Numbered from the stretch's first letter, positions 34,990-47,490 are shown. The stretch is DNA of 64,000 bases from Branchiostoma floridae (GCF_000003815.2 NC_049984.1:27918445-27982444); one strand, 5' to 3'. Notes: generated from the sequence alone by a model not told the origin. Program-made: numbers and translations.

Positions 34990-35245
34990 ACTCGTGTGTC
35001 ATGGCGGGTGCGTCATGCCCGAACATGCCCCTAAGGCTTGTCTCGGCCACAAAGCCCCGCCAAGGCCACTAGCCGAAGCTAGAACCTTGAACCTTGAACG
35101 TGGACATCTTTGAGATGCCGAAGCTAGATACTCATTTAAACCTGAGTTAAGTTAGGAAAGTCATGTAAAGTGCCTTTCCCAAGGGCACAAGATCGGTGAC
35201 ACAGCAGTCGGATTCGAACCCGCCACCTCTCTGTTTCGAGCCGAA
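34990..35245 (-). mobile_element. Deu-type tRNA-derived SINE
   Basis: On the minus strand a Pol III B box (GGTTCGAATCC at 35210-35220) is followed by GGGAAAGGCACTTTACATGA (near 35160-35190), the core of Deu SINEs, and by a tail with TAGCTTCGGC repeats. The A box is not clear, so the head is probably truncated. Deu SINEs are known from many deuterostomes including amphioxus. It sits inside the tandem-repeat region of the large foldback. Confidence 0.65.
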
Positions 35246-35887
35246 TGCTTGTCATACAGTACAGCAAAATGATGAATTTTGTGTGTTTTTTGTCATTTTT
35301 TTTACCCCCCCAAAAAAACATTTTGGCTCCTGTACCCTGTTTTTCCAACTAAATAATCTGAAATTCTGAAACTTTTTGGCAATTTACAAAGACACGTCAT
35401 CTTTTAACATCTGCTGCACCTCACTACAAAAAACTTTCGAGTATAACTTTATATCACTTTTCTTATTACTAAATATGGGTAATAACATATACGGGAATCA
35501 ATAGAATATCTCTAAATTTGGGGGGGTTACAGGCGTCTAGGAGGTCATTTGCCTGTAATGCCTAATAGGGAACAGGAGCCAGAAATGTACTTTGGGTAAA
35601 ACAATGACCCAAAAGTACAACATTAAGCGTTTTGTTGCACTGTATGCAAAAACGGGCTATAAAAGCCATTTCCAAGGCGCTCCTATACCAAATTTTTACC
35701 GGTTATTTACTTGGAAAACCAGGGAACAGGAGCGAAAATGATTTTGGGAAAAAAGAATGGCAAAAAGTTCAAAATAAAGCATTTTGTTGTACTGTATGCA
35801 AAACATGTTATTGAATCCATGTGCGCATACATGTATGTTCAGGGCATTGCTTGTAAAACCAGGGTATGGGAGCCAAAAATGTACTTT

Positions 35888-36878
35888 CACGATGGTCAAA
35901 TTTGGACCAAAAGTTTCCATTCGAACCCAGAGTATCGGGTTACCGGGGCTCCCGCGCGGTCCCCGCGGAGGGCTGACGGTGACTGAAACATATTCTACAA
36001 GATCGTGATAGTTTGAAAAACAACCTCTCGCACGTGCCTCGTCGATATTAAATGAAAACTGGCAGTGTGTACACGCCAAATCTTACCGTGTACGTGTGCT
36101 ACACAGTTTTGTCTCAATGTCTTCTGAAATGTGCATAGTTGGTTGATTTAGAAAGGGTGTTCGGTTGACCAAAAAAACAAATACCATATTTAGATTGGTC
36201 CTAAATTTGACTGAAAATCCAAATCTTTTATATCATATAGGTAATTATATCAATATCAAACTTTCTGTCTTAGGGATTTTTCAACTTCTACTTAAAACTA
36301 TTTTTACAGCCAAGATAAGGTCGAAAAATCGTCATTTTTTCAAATTTTCACACTCAAAGACTAGTAATTCAAAATTGCCTCCATGTTCCAAAAATCCCTA
36401 AGACACAAAGCTGGAGATATTAGTTGCCGACAATATTAGTCCTGAAAGAGTTGATTTGCACGCGTTTTGCAAGCGATTTAAATACCATGTTTGGTCCTAT
36501 GTCGAGTCGCACTGATAGTGACATAGAGTAATTGATACCGCCGTAAACAAGTGTTGTAACATTCAAGGTCACCAATAATGACACCAGCAGCTTTGTTACA
36601 TGTCACATGTTCCAAACTAAGCGGCAGCAAAACTAAACTTGCCAAATATCGGTTTATATTTGTGAAAATGTTTGTTTTTCTTCTGACGCACGGCACCCGG
36701 GAAAATGAGGGTGTTTTCTGCGTGTTTACTGTAACAACCTGCGGGTGACCGCGGATGACCCCAAATAGAACGCCCGTTCTGTTCGATTACGCCAGCGTTC
36801 TGTTCGATGGAGCATGATTCGTGTTCTAAATCCCCACATAGAAGTCTGGAAATTTTGGGGCCAAATTTTACCATCGTG
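35888..36878. mobile_element. Nested 991-bp MITE with CACGATGG termini
   Basis: Termini are inverted repeats of about 31 bp: CACGATGGTCAAATTTGG at the left, and CACGATGGTAAAATTTGG as the reverse complement of the right. They interrupt a T-run in the right arm of the foldback; the left arm gives the empty site (GTACTTTTTTGGG at about 34230). CAC-starting termini with a 2-4-bp T duplication would suit an EnSpm/CACTA relative, but this is inference. No ORF of note. Confidence 0.75.
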
Positions 36879-37959
36879 TTTTTTTGGAAAAAAATAAACC
36901 AAAAATCACAAAATTAAGCATTTTGTTGAACAGTATGCCAAAATGGTTATTGAATCTATGTGCGCATGTGTCCAGGGCATTCCTATACCAAATTTCAGGG
37001 CATTCGGTTGTAAAACCAGGGTACAGGGGCCAAAAATGTACTTTTTGGGCCGAAAATGCCACAAAAAAGTCACCAAATTCAGCATTTTGTTCTATTACAT
37101 GGCAAACCAGTTATCAATCCATCTGTGTACTTGTCCAGGACATTCCTATACCAAATTTCAGGTCATTTGGTTGCAATACCAGGGTGCTTGGGCCAAAATA
37201 TACATTTTTTGGTCTAAAAATGACAAAAAAAACTCAATAAAATCATTTTAAAGGCAATTATAAAAAAATCTAGAACAACCCTGCTTTTATAAGTGATAGG
37301 TAAGTTCTTCTGCTACATAACATGAAACTGAAATTCATTTTTGGTAAGCTATGACTGTTTTTCCAGGAATAATTCTATGGTTACGATTTTCTTGAAATGG
37401 AAATATTGGTTTACTCTCGGGGCCACCACGGTTCGATACGTAAAAGGCCCAAACTTTTTTTTACATATGATGTATGCAAAGGTTCAAACTATAACTGTGC
37501 CAAAAATCAAGCAAATTGATTTGCCTGTAAATGAGCTAATGGTCAATAAAAATGGTCAAAAAAATGATTTTTGTCAATTTTGGAAATTCACGAAAACACA
37601 TCATTTTCAAACATCTGCTGCACCTCACTACAAAAACATTTTGAGCATGACTATATATCATTTTTTTCATTAAAATATGGGTAATAACATATCCGAGAAT
37701 CAATAAAATATCTGTTAATTTGTGGGGGCTACAGGAGTCCAAAGGAGGCCTATTTTGGACGCGACCAAGGCCTTCTCTTGGTGAAAATCCGCCATTTTGA
37801 AAAATGGCCGTTGCCATGGCAACCGGTGACCGCAGATCTAAAACTTTGCCATTTTTGTAGGTTTGGACCAAGGCCCTACCACCACACAAAATTTAAGGAA
37901 AATCGATTTTTTGAGTTTGGCCAACTTTTTCTGATTTTGCTTGGTTTTTACAGACATCA

Positions 37960-40700
37960 GCTCTTAACCTTCTGATGGATGTGGGCATGTGCTGCTGGGC
38001 CTTGTTTGGCTAGTGTTGGCCATGGCACTTTACATAGTTTGAAATGAACGCCTCTGCCTTTATGATCTTCATTGTTGGCTTTTTTTGCCTTTGTTGCCAT
38101 GTTGCCGCGCCGGACTACACATCTGCAGTTTTTGCTTCTTGGCATTATAGTACTTGCGGATTGATATGCCCTGAAGTTTGCGCCAACACTGTGCACACAC
38201 CTGCATGAAAGAAATAACGACCGTCTTTGTGTGATCGACTATTCACTGATCAACAACATCCTGTACAGGGACACTGGAGACAGCCCTACATGAATCAAAA
38301 GTCAGACTACAATGACCGTGACTGACACATCAATCTATAATGTAGTCTCCATGTTGGTAACATGCTCCCAGGCGTGTACATGTAGGTAACATCAGGGTTA
38401 CTTATAAATATAATTATAACTTTACTGACCTTTTCCCGAAGAAGGTTTGACTGACATGTAGTTTTCTGTCAAGTTGTAGCTGGCCAGAATTATCCATATA
38501 CGCTGCTCTGTGTAAAACGTGCGATGTTTGAAGTGAGAGGAACTAGGATACCAGGAGACATTAATTGCTCTTTAGGCCGACCTAGCTATTAGGATGTTGT
38601 CCAATGTCCTGTATCGGTTTGATAAGGTCCTGAAATGACCATGTACGATGTAAACAGATGTTTGATGCTATACACTAGACATTTGCATAAGCTTCAACTA
38701 TGCCTTGCAAAACCACAATTGTCTGAATGACTGCATCCAATGGGCTAGACAATAAAAACACTACAACAGTAATAAGTATAAATCAAGTACATGATACTTT
38801 TGATGACAGAATTTTTCTAAATATAATGATATGTTATGATGACTGAAACATAATGCAGCAAATCCCCCATACTCCACTTTGACTTACCATTCACTATGAC
38901 ATGGAATTGTAACGTAACAAAAAACATGGGCTGCCTTTGTCTTATCTGCTATGTGATACGTTTGATTTTGTTACATGCTGCATGTGTTTCTTGAATCGTT
39001 GGTTCTCCCTGGGAGCCCAGTCAAAACCTCATAATCCAGGTTACAACATGGTCTTCCAGGAGATGCATGATGGGAACGGTGCCAGTAGGGTTATGCCGTC
39101 TGTAAAATGGCAGAAACGTCTTCACATCTGTGTCTGAAAACAAAAATAATATAGATTTTATGAAGTTGTTGTAAGCAAGAATTCCTAATTCAACGAAAAC
39201 ATTAAACATCGCAATAGCTGGACAAGGTCTCCTCCACTTCTAATACCTTCCAAATGCACATCCTCAGCTAAAGACATCATACTTTTGCCCAACTACGCTC
39301 TCTACAACATTTCAACTTCGTTGTACTAGGCGAGCCTACACACATTCACAACCACAAAAGTCCGCCCTGCTCTACAATAGAAATATTGTCCTGTCGTCAA
39401 AGACTACCTCGTCAACGCAATGATGAACACCATTACGCCTACCTCCTTCCCAACATCTCCTGCAACACCTTGAGATACATGATAGCACCCCGCAAAGTGG
39501 AGATCAAACACTGCATACCCCGTCTAATCTCCGACGAATAGCGTACCTGCCGACGGTTAGCCTTCACCCTGTCCTCTGGCAAAATCTTGCGTCCTGACGG
39601 CATCGTGACATTTGCCGAGACTGGACAGTTCTAGTGAATGGGACATGTCAAACCCAAAGACCTCGTCACGCTTAATGTGGATCAGGTTGTAACCTTATCT
39701 CTTAATTAATAGACCCAAGACACATTACTCATTACACACTACTGCTAATGTTAGCTCATGGTGAGGTTCAAATAGCACAGTTAGGTCCTGCTGTTTGTGG
39801 TTGATAGATTTATGAACATCATCCGGATATATATAAATATAATCAGCATGCGAAGCATTCTATAATTGTCATTGGACAGGAAATTAAGATCCTCTCCTCT
39901 CTTTAGTTTGACGAAAGAGCTACATCCTCCTCCGTTGTTGCTTTGCGTTTCCTCCCCCTTCGTTTCTTTGATGACACTACGTGTTTAAAGACACCAGACC
40001 GTAAGTTCCCTTCATGATTTTTATCTTATGGTGAACCCATGGGTGAAATACACAGAAATGAATTAGATGATATTAGATGTAGAACAGTTTGTATATATTA
40101 GTATTTATCCTTACCTTTGAAAGTCTGCTCTGACCCGACATGCTTGACTGCGGGTTCTCGCCTGTGCCACCAGTGCTCAACACCACCTTCCGCTCCTTGA
40201 CCGTGACTGAGAATACCAAATACAAGAACGGAATAAAAGTTGGAAAAATCGGTACAAATAAGGCAACAGACTACCCTTATCGCGTTATTGCGTTATACGT
40301 GCTTTTCATTGATGTTTGTTGTATCGTAGATTGTCTATCCTAAAAGCGCATCGGGATCCAGCATCACGCTTAATGACGAGAGAGATAGCAACACCAAATG
40401 AAGCAAATAGGTGATGATGCATTCTTTGCTGTTACACTCAGGCACCAAGATCTTGGCTGTTTTTTTGTGTGTGTTCATTTTAGCAATATCGTAAAATGTA
40501 CTCCAGACAGGCATAAGTCCGACTCGTTAGTATTGTAAGGATTCAGGGAACTACAGACAGCTAGAACATGAAAAAAGACTCGGTGAAGTGGAGTGAGACA
40601 GTGCGATTTTTGTACAGCATTAATAAAGAAAAACATACCAACAACCAACTGTACAGTTGTTGCGGCTACTGTTACTACTGTAGTGTGAGGTTTATTTCAT
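37960..40700. other. No firmly supported gene
   Basis: Mostly AT-rich spacer. 37957-38196 minus holds a small basic ORF (MPRSKNCRCVVRRGNMATK) of unknown meaning. 39190-39660 is unusually C-rich on the plus strand with semi-open frames, possibly a decayed coding region. CTATCCTAAAAGCGC at about 40335 matches the palindromic tract near 3.06 kb. Confidence 0.4.
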
Positions 40701-40720
40701 TTTCCTGTATGTGGGGTTAA

Positions 40721-40924
40721 CTAGAACAGAATAGCAAATACCATGTGCTGGAGGACAAGCTTCTCGTCATGCCCCTTGGTAAATCTGTAGGCATGAGGGC
40801 AGCTTTGCTGCTTCAAGTCGTTGCTCACGATGCCGAGAAACCCCTTCACATCCAGCAGCGCGCCGAGCTCCTCCGTATGCCGTGTTGGGGTAACTCTGAT
40901 TGATAACGCCGACCAGCTCTTCAA
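40721..40924 (-). CDS. Candidate exon, unknown product
   Basis: Open minus frame with TPTRHTEELGALLDVKGFLG then SNDLKQQSCPHAYRF, ending near the donor CACATG/GTATTT. Not recognised. It lies just 3' of the hAT relic but does not resemble hAT. Confidence 0.25.
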   Translation of the reverse strand: MKSWSALSIRVTPTRHTEELGALLDVKGFLGIVSNDLKQQSCPHAYRFTKGHDEKLVLQHMVFAILF

Positions 40925-41029
40925 CAGTTGTAGCGTCCTGCTGTCGTAGTGTTGACGCTATCCTGCTGGTTGCTGGTCAACGTCCTCACGCGTGTGGTCG
41001 ACAAGGAGTCATCTTCGATATCAAATATG

Positions 41030-41635
41030 GCATCCAGGCAGTGTGCTTCTTAAGTGATGGCATCCAGGCAGTCTAAGAGGGGCTCATGGAGCTCCAAGAA
41101 GTCCTCAAGGCAAGTGTGCGTTTCCACCCAGCGGGTTTCACACATGGGCTTAATCTTGGTCTTCGTCAGTGGCTTCTGATCAGCGGCATTCCTTCCTCCA
41201 TTGACTGTCCCTGTCGCTCTCTCCAGTTCGCGCTGCCCCTTTGGCGAGTATTTAGGGAAAATACCAACTGTTTCATATAAGTAATAAAGTGGTTGTCTGG
41301 TACCTTCTAGGCCTTGCACACGACAAGGTTCAAGTCGTGACAGGCTCATCGGAAATACGGTGGTCTGGCTTGCAACCCTATCGAAATTTTCGACCTCGGT
41401 CATATTTCCAGCACCATCAAACCACTTGGCTCTGCAGTGCTTAAATTCAGCATGGTTAGACCTTAGAGTGGTGTCACAGGGCGCTTTCCCAGTGATTTTG
41501 TCGCACTGTGCAAACGTTAAACAAAAGCAATCGCTATACAGTTTTGTTGTCTTTGACGTAGCCCCAGCTGCTCCCAGCTGCTAACATCTGTCACTTCATC
41601 CGCCATGATCTCGTAGAGTGGGCCTCAGGATTGGT
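41030..41635 (-). pseudogene. hAT transposase relic (DDE core region)
   Basis: Reading down the minus strand the fragments are IMADEVTDVSSWEQL (first catalytic Asp block), DKITGKAP followed by CRAKWFDGAGNM (second Asp block) and KIKPMCETRWVETHTCLEDF (the C-x-T-R-W-V-E-x-H block). All are in hAT order. Stops and frame changes separate the first two fragments; the third is in a clean 117-codon ORF (41050-41403). The third acidic residue and C-terminal dimerisation region are not seen here. The type resembles the ZMYM1/DUF4371-like hAT branch. A 16-bp direct repeat (ATGGCATCCAGGCAGT) occurs twice near 41025-41075. Confidence 0.75.
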
Positions 41636-41639
41636 TCAA

Positions 41640-42780
41640 AATGTTGCTTACATTGGTCTATATATACTTCTTGATACACTCCAGCAGTTGGTTCTGTGAT
41701 TTTTTATATGTATGTCGCGTTATGCTAGTCGTATGTCGCAGTAGTGCGGACCTCAGGAATAATACAGCCTTGAAATGTGCAACCTTTGACAAAGAGAGGT
41801 TTTGATTTTCAAACGTGTAGCTACCTCTCCTATAGATTAAATTAATTCATTGTATGTGCGAAGCACGTCTTTTGCCAATAAGTCGTCGCCGTGGATTTCC
41901 TGTAGAAGGCATCGCTCAACATCAGATAGGCTACCGTAATTCGGGTTGTCAAACACTGTTCAATCACCTGCAAACTTGTTTGTGGACCTGCGGTTGATGT
42001 GTGTGTCTAGTTTTGGATCCAGAGATATATGCTATGCACGAGATTCTTGGCAGTCAGAAGCTTTACCTTCTTACAGGAATGCTCAAAACTTTCCTTCAGA
42101 TCCACCTCAGATGTGATTACCTTGTGATTATTTGTTTGATATGCAGGTCACACTCTCATCATATTAATTTCAGCATCATGATTGTTAGCATGGCCGTTGG
42201 TTACTGCTTTAGAGAGTTGAACCAACGAATAAGACTAAAGAGGCTCTTAACAGATTGAAAAGAGAACTACTGTTGGGTTATTCCCTCACTTAATATGTGT
42301 GAAATGTGTACCTTCTAAAACGCAACACGTCACAACGCCATAGCAGAAATATTTCAATATCTAAACACATTGACCCCTGTGAAATACATATCCACTTTGT
42401 GAATACCACTGTAGCCCCCTTACTAGGGACGTTAGTATCCAACACGTCTTGGACAGACATTTTTACATACGCCATCACATATTTCACAAGCTCCATACGA
42501 GACCGGTATCCAGTACAATTTTCTTTCCAGGATTATGACATAGTTTCTTCCCATGTGTCCCACGTTGCTGTGGATGTCTTGAAGCAGACGCTCTGCTGCT
42601 CTTGACTTCTTTGGAAACAGTATGGGATGTTTGCTCTGGCAAGGTTGATCTACATTTATATGTAAATTGTATAGTTCTGGTTACCTGATAGACATAAACG
42701 CGCACAGCCGTCCCTGTAGGATACACCGGGCTGACCTCTAGCCTAAACTCGGTTGTAGGCTTCAGGCGGATGCCTCCCAG
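41640..42780. other. No firmly supported gene
   Basis: AT-rich; small minus ORFs at 42290-42496 and 42484-42726 are unrecognised. Confidence 0.35.
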
Positions 42781-42864
42781 TACGGCGCTAGAAAACGGTT
42801 CTAATGACGTTCAGTGCCATAGCGGCCTGTGAGTACATAACAAAGCTTATGTAACAGGTTAACT

Positions 42865-43150
42865 TACTATTATCGTAATTATTAATCAGGGAATCCCTTC
42901 CAAGTTGGCTATACACCATTTCCAGGGTTGTCTGGTGCTCTTTCAGGGCTTGTGTGGCATGGTGACTGAGGCCTAAGAGGAAATGGGCAGTGCAGAAGAA
43001 CGAAACGATGGTGCTCTTCTCTTCTGGGGAGTTGCACTTTTCCAGCTCTTCTGCCTTCCAGGCTGCCAGCTTCTCAGTGAAAAGCTTCATTATGGCGCGT
43101 CGATCTTTTACTGTGCAGTGAAGACTCTCCAGTAGACTTTGGTGTGCACT
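42865..43150 (-). pseudogene. Exon resembling a widespread TE-like ORF family
   Basis: The minus frame ends at a donor (GATAATA/GTAAGT) and contains TVKDRRAIMKLFTEKL, then STIVSFFCTAHFLLGLSHHA, then LGRDSL. The order D-R-x-x-x-x-K-x-F-x-x-x-L ... (Y/F)-C-x-A-H-F-L-L-G-L-S ... L-G-R-D is one I associate with multi-copy, transposase-like ORFs of amphioxus, corals and fish. Function is unproven. Confidence 0.4.
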
Positions 43151-43182
43151 TATACTTTGTCGATGGTTATTAGTATCCACAA

Positions 43183-43440
43183 CTATCGCACTCCAGCCTC
43201 TCCCCGTTTCTCGACCACATCATCTGCACCTTCTTTCCTCCCGTCTCCGAGATACTTGTCTATTTCACTGGAGTCTGACTTCTTTGGACGCAGCAGGACA
43301 GGTTTCCTGACCTCCCTGATGTATTTCTTGTTATGGAGTATGTTGCCCTCCCTGTCTATGTCGTCGAGCAAACGATAGTCTCCTCTTAAGCTCTGAAGCG
43401 AAGGTCCCTCCAACCCTTCAGAACTTTCCTCACAACCTTT
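43183..43440 (-). CDS. Candidate charged ORF upstream of the 42.9-kb exon
   Basis: Open minus frame with LEGPSLQSLRGDYRLLDDID, then KYIREVRKPVLLRPKKSDSS and a Lys/Glu-rich end. Not recognised; possibly a separate exon of the same unit, in a different frame. Confidence 0.3.
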   Translation of the reverse strand, partial: KGCEESSEGLEGPSLQSLRGDYRLLDDIDREGNILHNKKYIREVRKPVLLRPKKSDSSEIDKYLGDGRKEGADDVVEKRGEAGVR

Positions 43441-43449
43441 CCCCAGAGG

Positions 43450-45460
43450 GAGTTCATGTAAAGTACATCATGGGTCCCTGGATACACAGCCTGTCAGTAA
43501 CATGGATGAAACCAGGTGCTTGTGAATGAATGAATGAATCCCAAGGTAGTTTCAAGAATCCATAAAATGTCACGATTTTCTCAACCCTGTTAACAGAACA
43601 AACTTAAGATAGTGATGTCAACTTACAACAAGAGTCCAGCGATTACAAGTATACTATTTAGAAATCTTTGCATTATACACAATGTTTATATTTCAAACGG
43701 GTTAGTTCTGAAAGGCTGTATAACAACGTTTACACCCGTCTGTTTACTTGGTGGTTTCATTGGTTGTTTTGTCAAAGACAAGTACTTGCCGTTATGACAC
43801 CAAACACACTTCGGGGCGGCCCGGGTCATTAACCATTAATTGACAGCATTACCTACTTGATACACTTCTCTTTTTGTATGTTTAAACAGGAATACATTTT
43901 TGCGGAAAAAATGGAAACAAACCATCTTCCGTGCTTGTGAGGATGACCGTGTTATCATCCAAGCCAGCAACAATTGCTGGTAACTGCTCCCAGCTCAGGC
44001 TGTGCAAGCTCATGACTTGAGAGGGGAATGGAAAGAATATTATTGGTTAACTGAAATCATGACAAATGTAACATTCAAGCAACACAAGAGGATACATCAA
44101 AAACTGTTATGAGATTTCGAGACTTAACTTCACTGAGTCCACAGCCCAGAACTATCATGAGACTGGACATGCTATGGTGATTTTAGAGTCGGACAGCTCT
44201 TGAGGCAGACATTAAGTGGTTTAAATTTTGGGTGCTCTGAAGCTTCTGGAATTGCAGTGGTCAATTTTGTTTCAGCCTTTGGCGCGGTTGACAGATTGTC
44301 ATAACATAATTTGATGGTAATTTTTATCAAAATCTGATGTGCTATTGAGGAAATTTTATAGTCACTCCATTCCATGATAGAACTTTCATTTTAGCAGAGA
44401 AGGAGAAGAACACTGAAAATTACCTTAAATGAAGACATCATTTGTATAATTGATGCAAAAAGCTATAATTCCATTGTGATTAAGGATGGGAATTACATTC
44501 TTACATTCTTGGTTTTTGCAAGCTATATGTACTTGAAGGACAACATTGTGGAAAAAATGATGCAATTGATGACCTCACTTATATTATGAATGCTATACTT
44601 CCTTCAGATAAGTCTATTTCTGTTGTTTGGGTTAGAGGAGGAGATGATCACCAATTAGTAAGATTTATGCAAATGAGGACGTTTTTTGCATACTGAATGA
44701 GAAGCACATAATGTATCAGTCATACAATCAGGTTAAAACATTGAGCAATTTGAGGTATAGGGTTGCGGGACTGTAAAAATGTAACTAATTTTTTCTAGAA
44801 AACCCCCTGGTTACTGTATTCTCTTATTCTGTGCTGTGAACTTTCTTCATGTGACTTATCATATATTCATAACGACTAAACTGCCTGCCGCACCCCTCTT
44901 TGGGGAGAGCCATGTCCATGAAAGAACACCCCACACAAAAAGATCATGGCATGTCCTGGTCTGTTAATGTCCAAATCATGGGCATGGGCTATGGGCCAAG
45001 GCTGGGTATGCCTAAACAACTAGAAGGACCTAAAATGGAATTTGACATGCAATGTATATGGGTAAAGGACAATTTGTGAAATCATGATAATATTGTCTAT
45101 ACAACTATGAAAAAAAATAGCACGGAGCCTTATGTATCAATATGTCAGGTATGATTTGTACATAATAGCAAAACACTTACAGTTGTCATAATCATGTCCT
45201 CTATACGAAGGCGATGCATGGCCGAGCAGTGCAGGGTGTGTCTCAAATTTGTTTCGAAATGTCGATGTATCCATAAACCTGTCGAGGCTACAAAAGTTAC
45301 TTTTTTCAAATTAAATCTATGATTTATCATAATGTTGATAAGAGCAATGGTGTAGTTCAAATTCGATAATTTAATTAACTATTTCATTAAGGTAAAGGTG
45401 TACAGATTGAAGAAATTTAATACATATCTTGACATGCCACTATTCAAATTTACAAGTTAA
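43450..45460. other. No supported gene
   Basis: AT-rich spacer without splice-bounded coding segments that I trust. Confidence 0.45.
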
Positions 45461-45469
45461 CCTTGTATC

Positions 45470-45545
45470 TGTCGATAAAGTTGGCTCGGCAACTATGACG
45501 ATCCATGTTCGTCTCTGCTGCCTGCAGATGTCCACTACCTGAGCA
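45470..45545 (-). CDS. Small candidate exon after the EnSpm-like exons
   Basis: Between TTTGCTCAG and the donor ACAAG/GTTAAC one frame reads NMDRHSCRANFIDRYK. Position and strand suit a 3' continuation of the EnSpm-like unit, but the piece is short. Confidence 0.25.
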
Positions 45546-45854
45546 AAAGGCATCATTAGGAAATGAATATCATTAAACAGTTTTCCTTGATGGCCTCTTT
45601 TATATACAGTGCAACAAGTGTTGCAGCAAGCCAACTGAAACCATAGGGGTAGAGATTGTGGAGATGACCTTCAGAATATTTTAGTAGTTGCTATCAAATA
45701 TGACAGTGGCAATGATTCGGCGGACGCGTTACTCTGAATTGTTATGTCACTAGAAGGGCGGAAAATCCCTAACCTATCGCTAGCGGACAAATGCGATAGC
45801 ACAACAAAGGACCGCTGTCACACTATCTAAGTACTAAAATATACAAAAACTCAC

Positions 45855-45985
45855 CAAAAGCGATTCGATGACCAAGGTACCTTCTGTTGGTGACTGGTGG
45901 AGATCACGTGCATCATTTGTTCGAAAACAAACACCCAGTACTCATGTACCGGCCCGTACCTCTCCAGATACTTTTGCACGTGGAT
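45855..45985 (-). pseudogene. EnSpm/CACTA-type transposase exon (DUF4218-like end)
   Basis: The minus frame reads LERYGPVHEYWVFVFEQM then ISTSHQQK and ends at the donor CTTTTG/GTGAGT. G-P-V-x-x-x-W-x-F-x-F-E is the conserved end of the DUF4218-like domain of EnSpm/CACTA proteins. The preceding part of that domain lies at 46135-46344 on the same strand. Confidence 0.55.
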
Positions 45986-46134
45986 TAGTTAGTGAAGCAC
46001 AATGACCTATAATATGTAAAATAGTACATTACTCGTGTGTCATACCAAAGAGCTTTTATCGTCAAACCATTAGGAAAATGAAAAAGATAATAAGGAACTA
46101 AAAAAGATTAAACAAAAAGTGTACGGAGGATTCT

Positions 46135-46344
46135 ACACAGTGTTACCACGACATCACAGGGATAGTCTCTTTCCTTCAGAAAGAGTCACTCGTCTATAGC
46201 TGTCTGGATAACCGAAACCTTCTCTTTCTGGACAACGGGGTGGGTGATCGCTCCATTGATGTCACACAGTTCGAACAAAGCTCTGCGCTGGCCGTAACCC
46301 AACAGCCCGTACAAGAAATACTTCATGATTCCAGTCGTTACAAA
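46135..46344 (-). pseudogene. EnSpm/CACTA-type transposase exon with in-frame stop
   Basis: Acceptor AAATCACAG at 46344, then MKYFLYGLLGYGQRRALFEL followed by CDINGAITHPVVQ and ending AIDE before TGA at 46186-46188. In the same frame the family pattern resumes right after the stop with LKERDYPCDVVVTL, matching the L-L-E-R-D-F-P block. The stop is therefore a point lesion inside a once-coding exon. Upstream tnp2-like exons of this class occur at 6.9-7.3 kb, far away, so two separate copies are likely. Confidence 0.6.
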
Positions 46345-46349
46345 CTGTG

Positions 46350-47490
46350 ATTTCAAATGAAAAAAAATGTCACATTTCAAGTTAAGTTTCGTTCAAAGGC
46401 AACAAAATATCCCAAACTCTCAAGGCCTGACAAATGTTATTATAATTGAAGTAAAATTATTGTAATCGTGAACTTTTATTTTTTAGAGGTGGGGTGTAGG
46501 AAAGCATTCACTGTCCGACCATCAGCCGTATCTTAGTCTGCATTGTGAAGTTCTCGATACCTTCCTCGGTCCATAGACGTCAGGGCGATAAAACTATAGA
46601 AGTTGTTGGTTCATATATTATGGCATACCGCAATATTTTTCTATCATTGTCAACTAATAAAACTTTTATTCTAAGTGTTTTGAGCCTCAAGTGCAAGCAC
46701 GCATGATCCAACACGGTGGCCAAGAATCGCTTTAATCTTGAAACCGGACTAACAGGAGAATACGTAGGAATTGCTGAATTTTTTAAATTGATAAATGTAT
46801 AAACAATGTCTCCAGAGCGTACACAAGGTCGTTAACCAATATACATTGCATATAAGAGTCATTTGTGGTGTTTAGGCAGACCCTCAAAATGATACGGTGA
46901 AAGTTCATATTTCGTAAATAAATGTTTCTTTGTCTGATTATGTTTTTATTGCCAAGAATACAAGAAGTGTTCATGCAGAATCAGAACAGCAATTGAATAC
47001 CACACAAGGTTGAACAAATACTACGTAACGCCAAATCCTGTGCTCATCCTGAAAAGCTGCCTCGCCACACCTGATGCAGATTTGGTCTGCAGTGGGTGTA
47101 TCGTTAAATAACGGCTGAAGACATCATGGTTTGATAAAACGTACCTAAACACTTGTTGTCCTGTGAAAATATATTCCAAAGCATTGAACACTATTGCACT
47201 TAAAACAGGAAAATTAGAGTTCCATGACCACATACCTTAACCTTTGATAGTAATCTTTTGAAGTGAAGTATTATAAATATTTGCCATTGATTATGCAAAT
47301 AAGGTCCTCTTTTGCATAGAATGTTGATCATGTTCTCTACTCCAAAATAACAAAGTGTTCAAAGAATGGAAATCTTACCATTGCAAATTAAAACGATGGT
47401 ATTTTACTGAAAAGTAGGTAAATGTGCTACTAATTTGCATAATGCTACAAGTATGGAATTCCAGTCATTTATTTATTTATTCAAACACGG
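46350..47490. other. No supported gene
   Basis: AT-rich spacer; the minus ORF at 47021-47233 is unrecognised. Confidence 0.4.

Larger units (their letters stand above)
33187..37956. mobile_element. Large foldback/inverted-repeat element with nested insertions
   Basis: The left arm (33187 to about 34580) matches the right arm in inverted order. It pairs with 36879-37956 and 35570-35887; the right arm is split by a MITE at 35888-36878. Outer tips share TGTCTGTAAAAACCAAGC. The interior holds degenerate ~145-165-bp tandem units, a Deu-type SINE and a third diverged copy of arm sequence at 35255-35540. No transposase found and no clear target duplication. Mirror-image ORFs in the arms are by-products of the repeat. 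Confidence 0.8.

Noticed and set aside
35200-35225. Functional tRNA gene suggested by a B box
   Set aside because: No A box or cloverleaf; the following sequence is a Deu SINE core.
33245-37889. Mirror-image ORFs of about 110-118 codons in the large foldback
   Set aside because: Same reason: inverted DNA copies, not gene duplicates.
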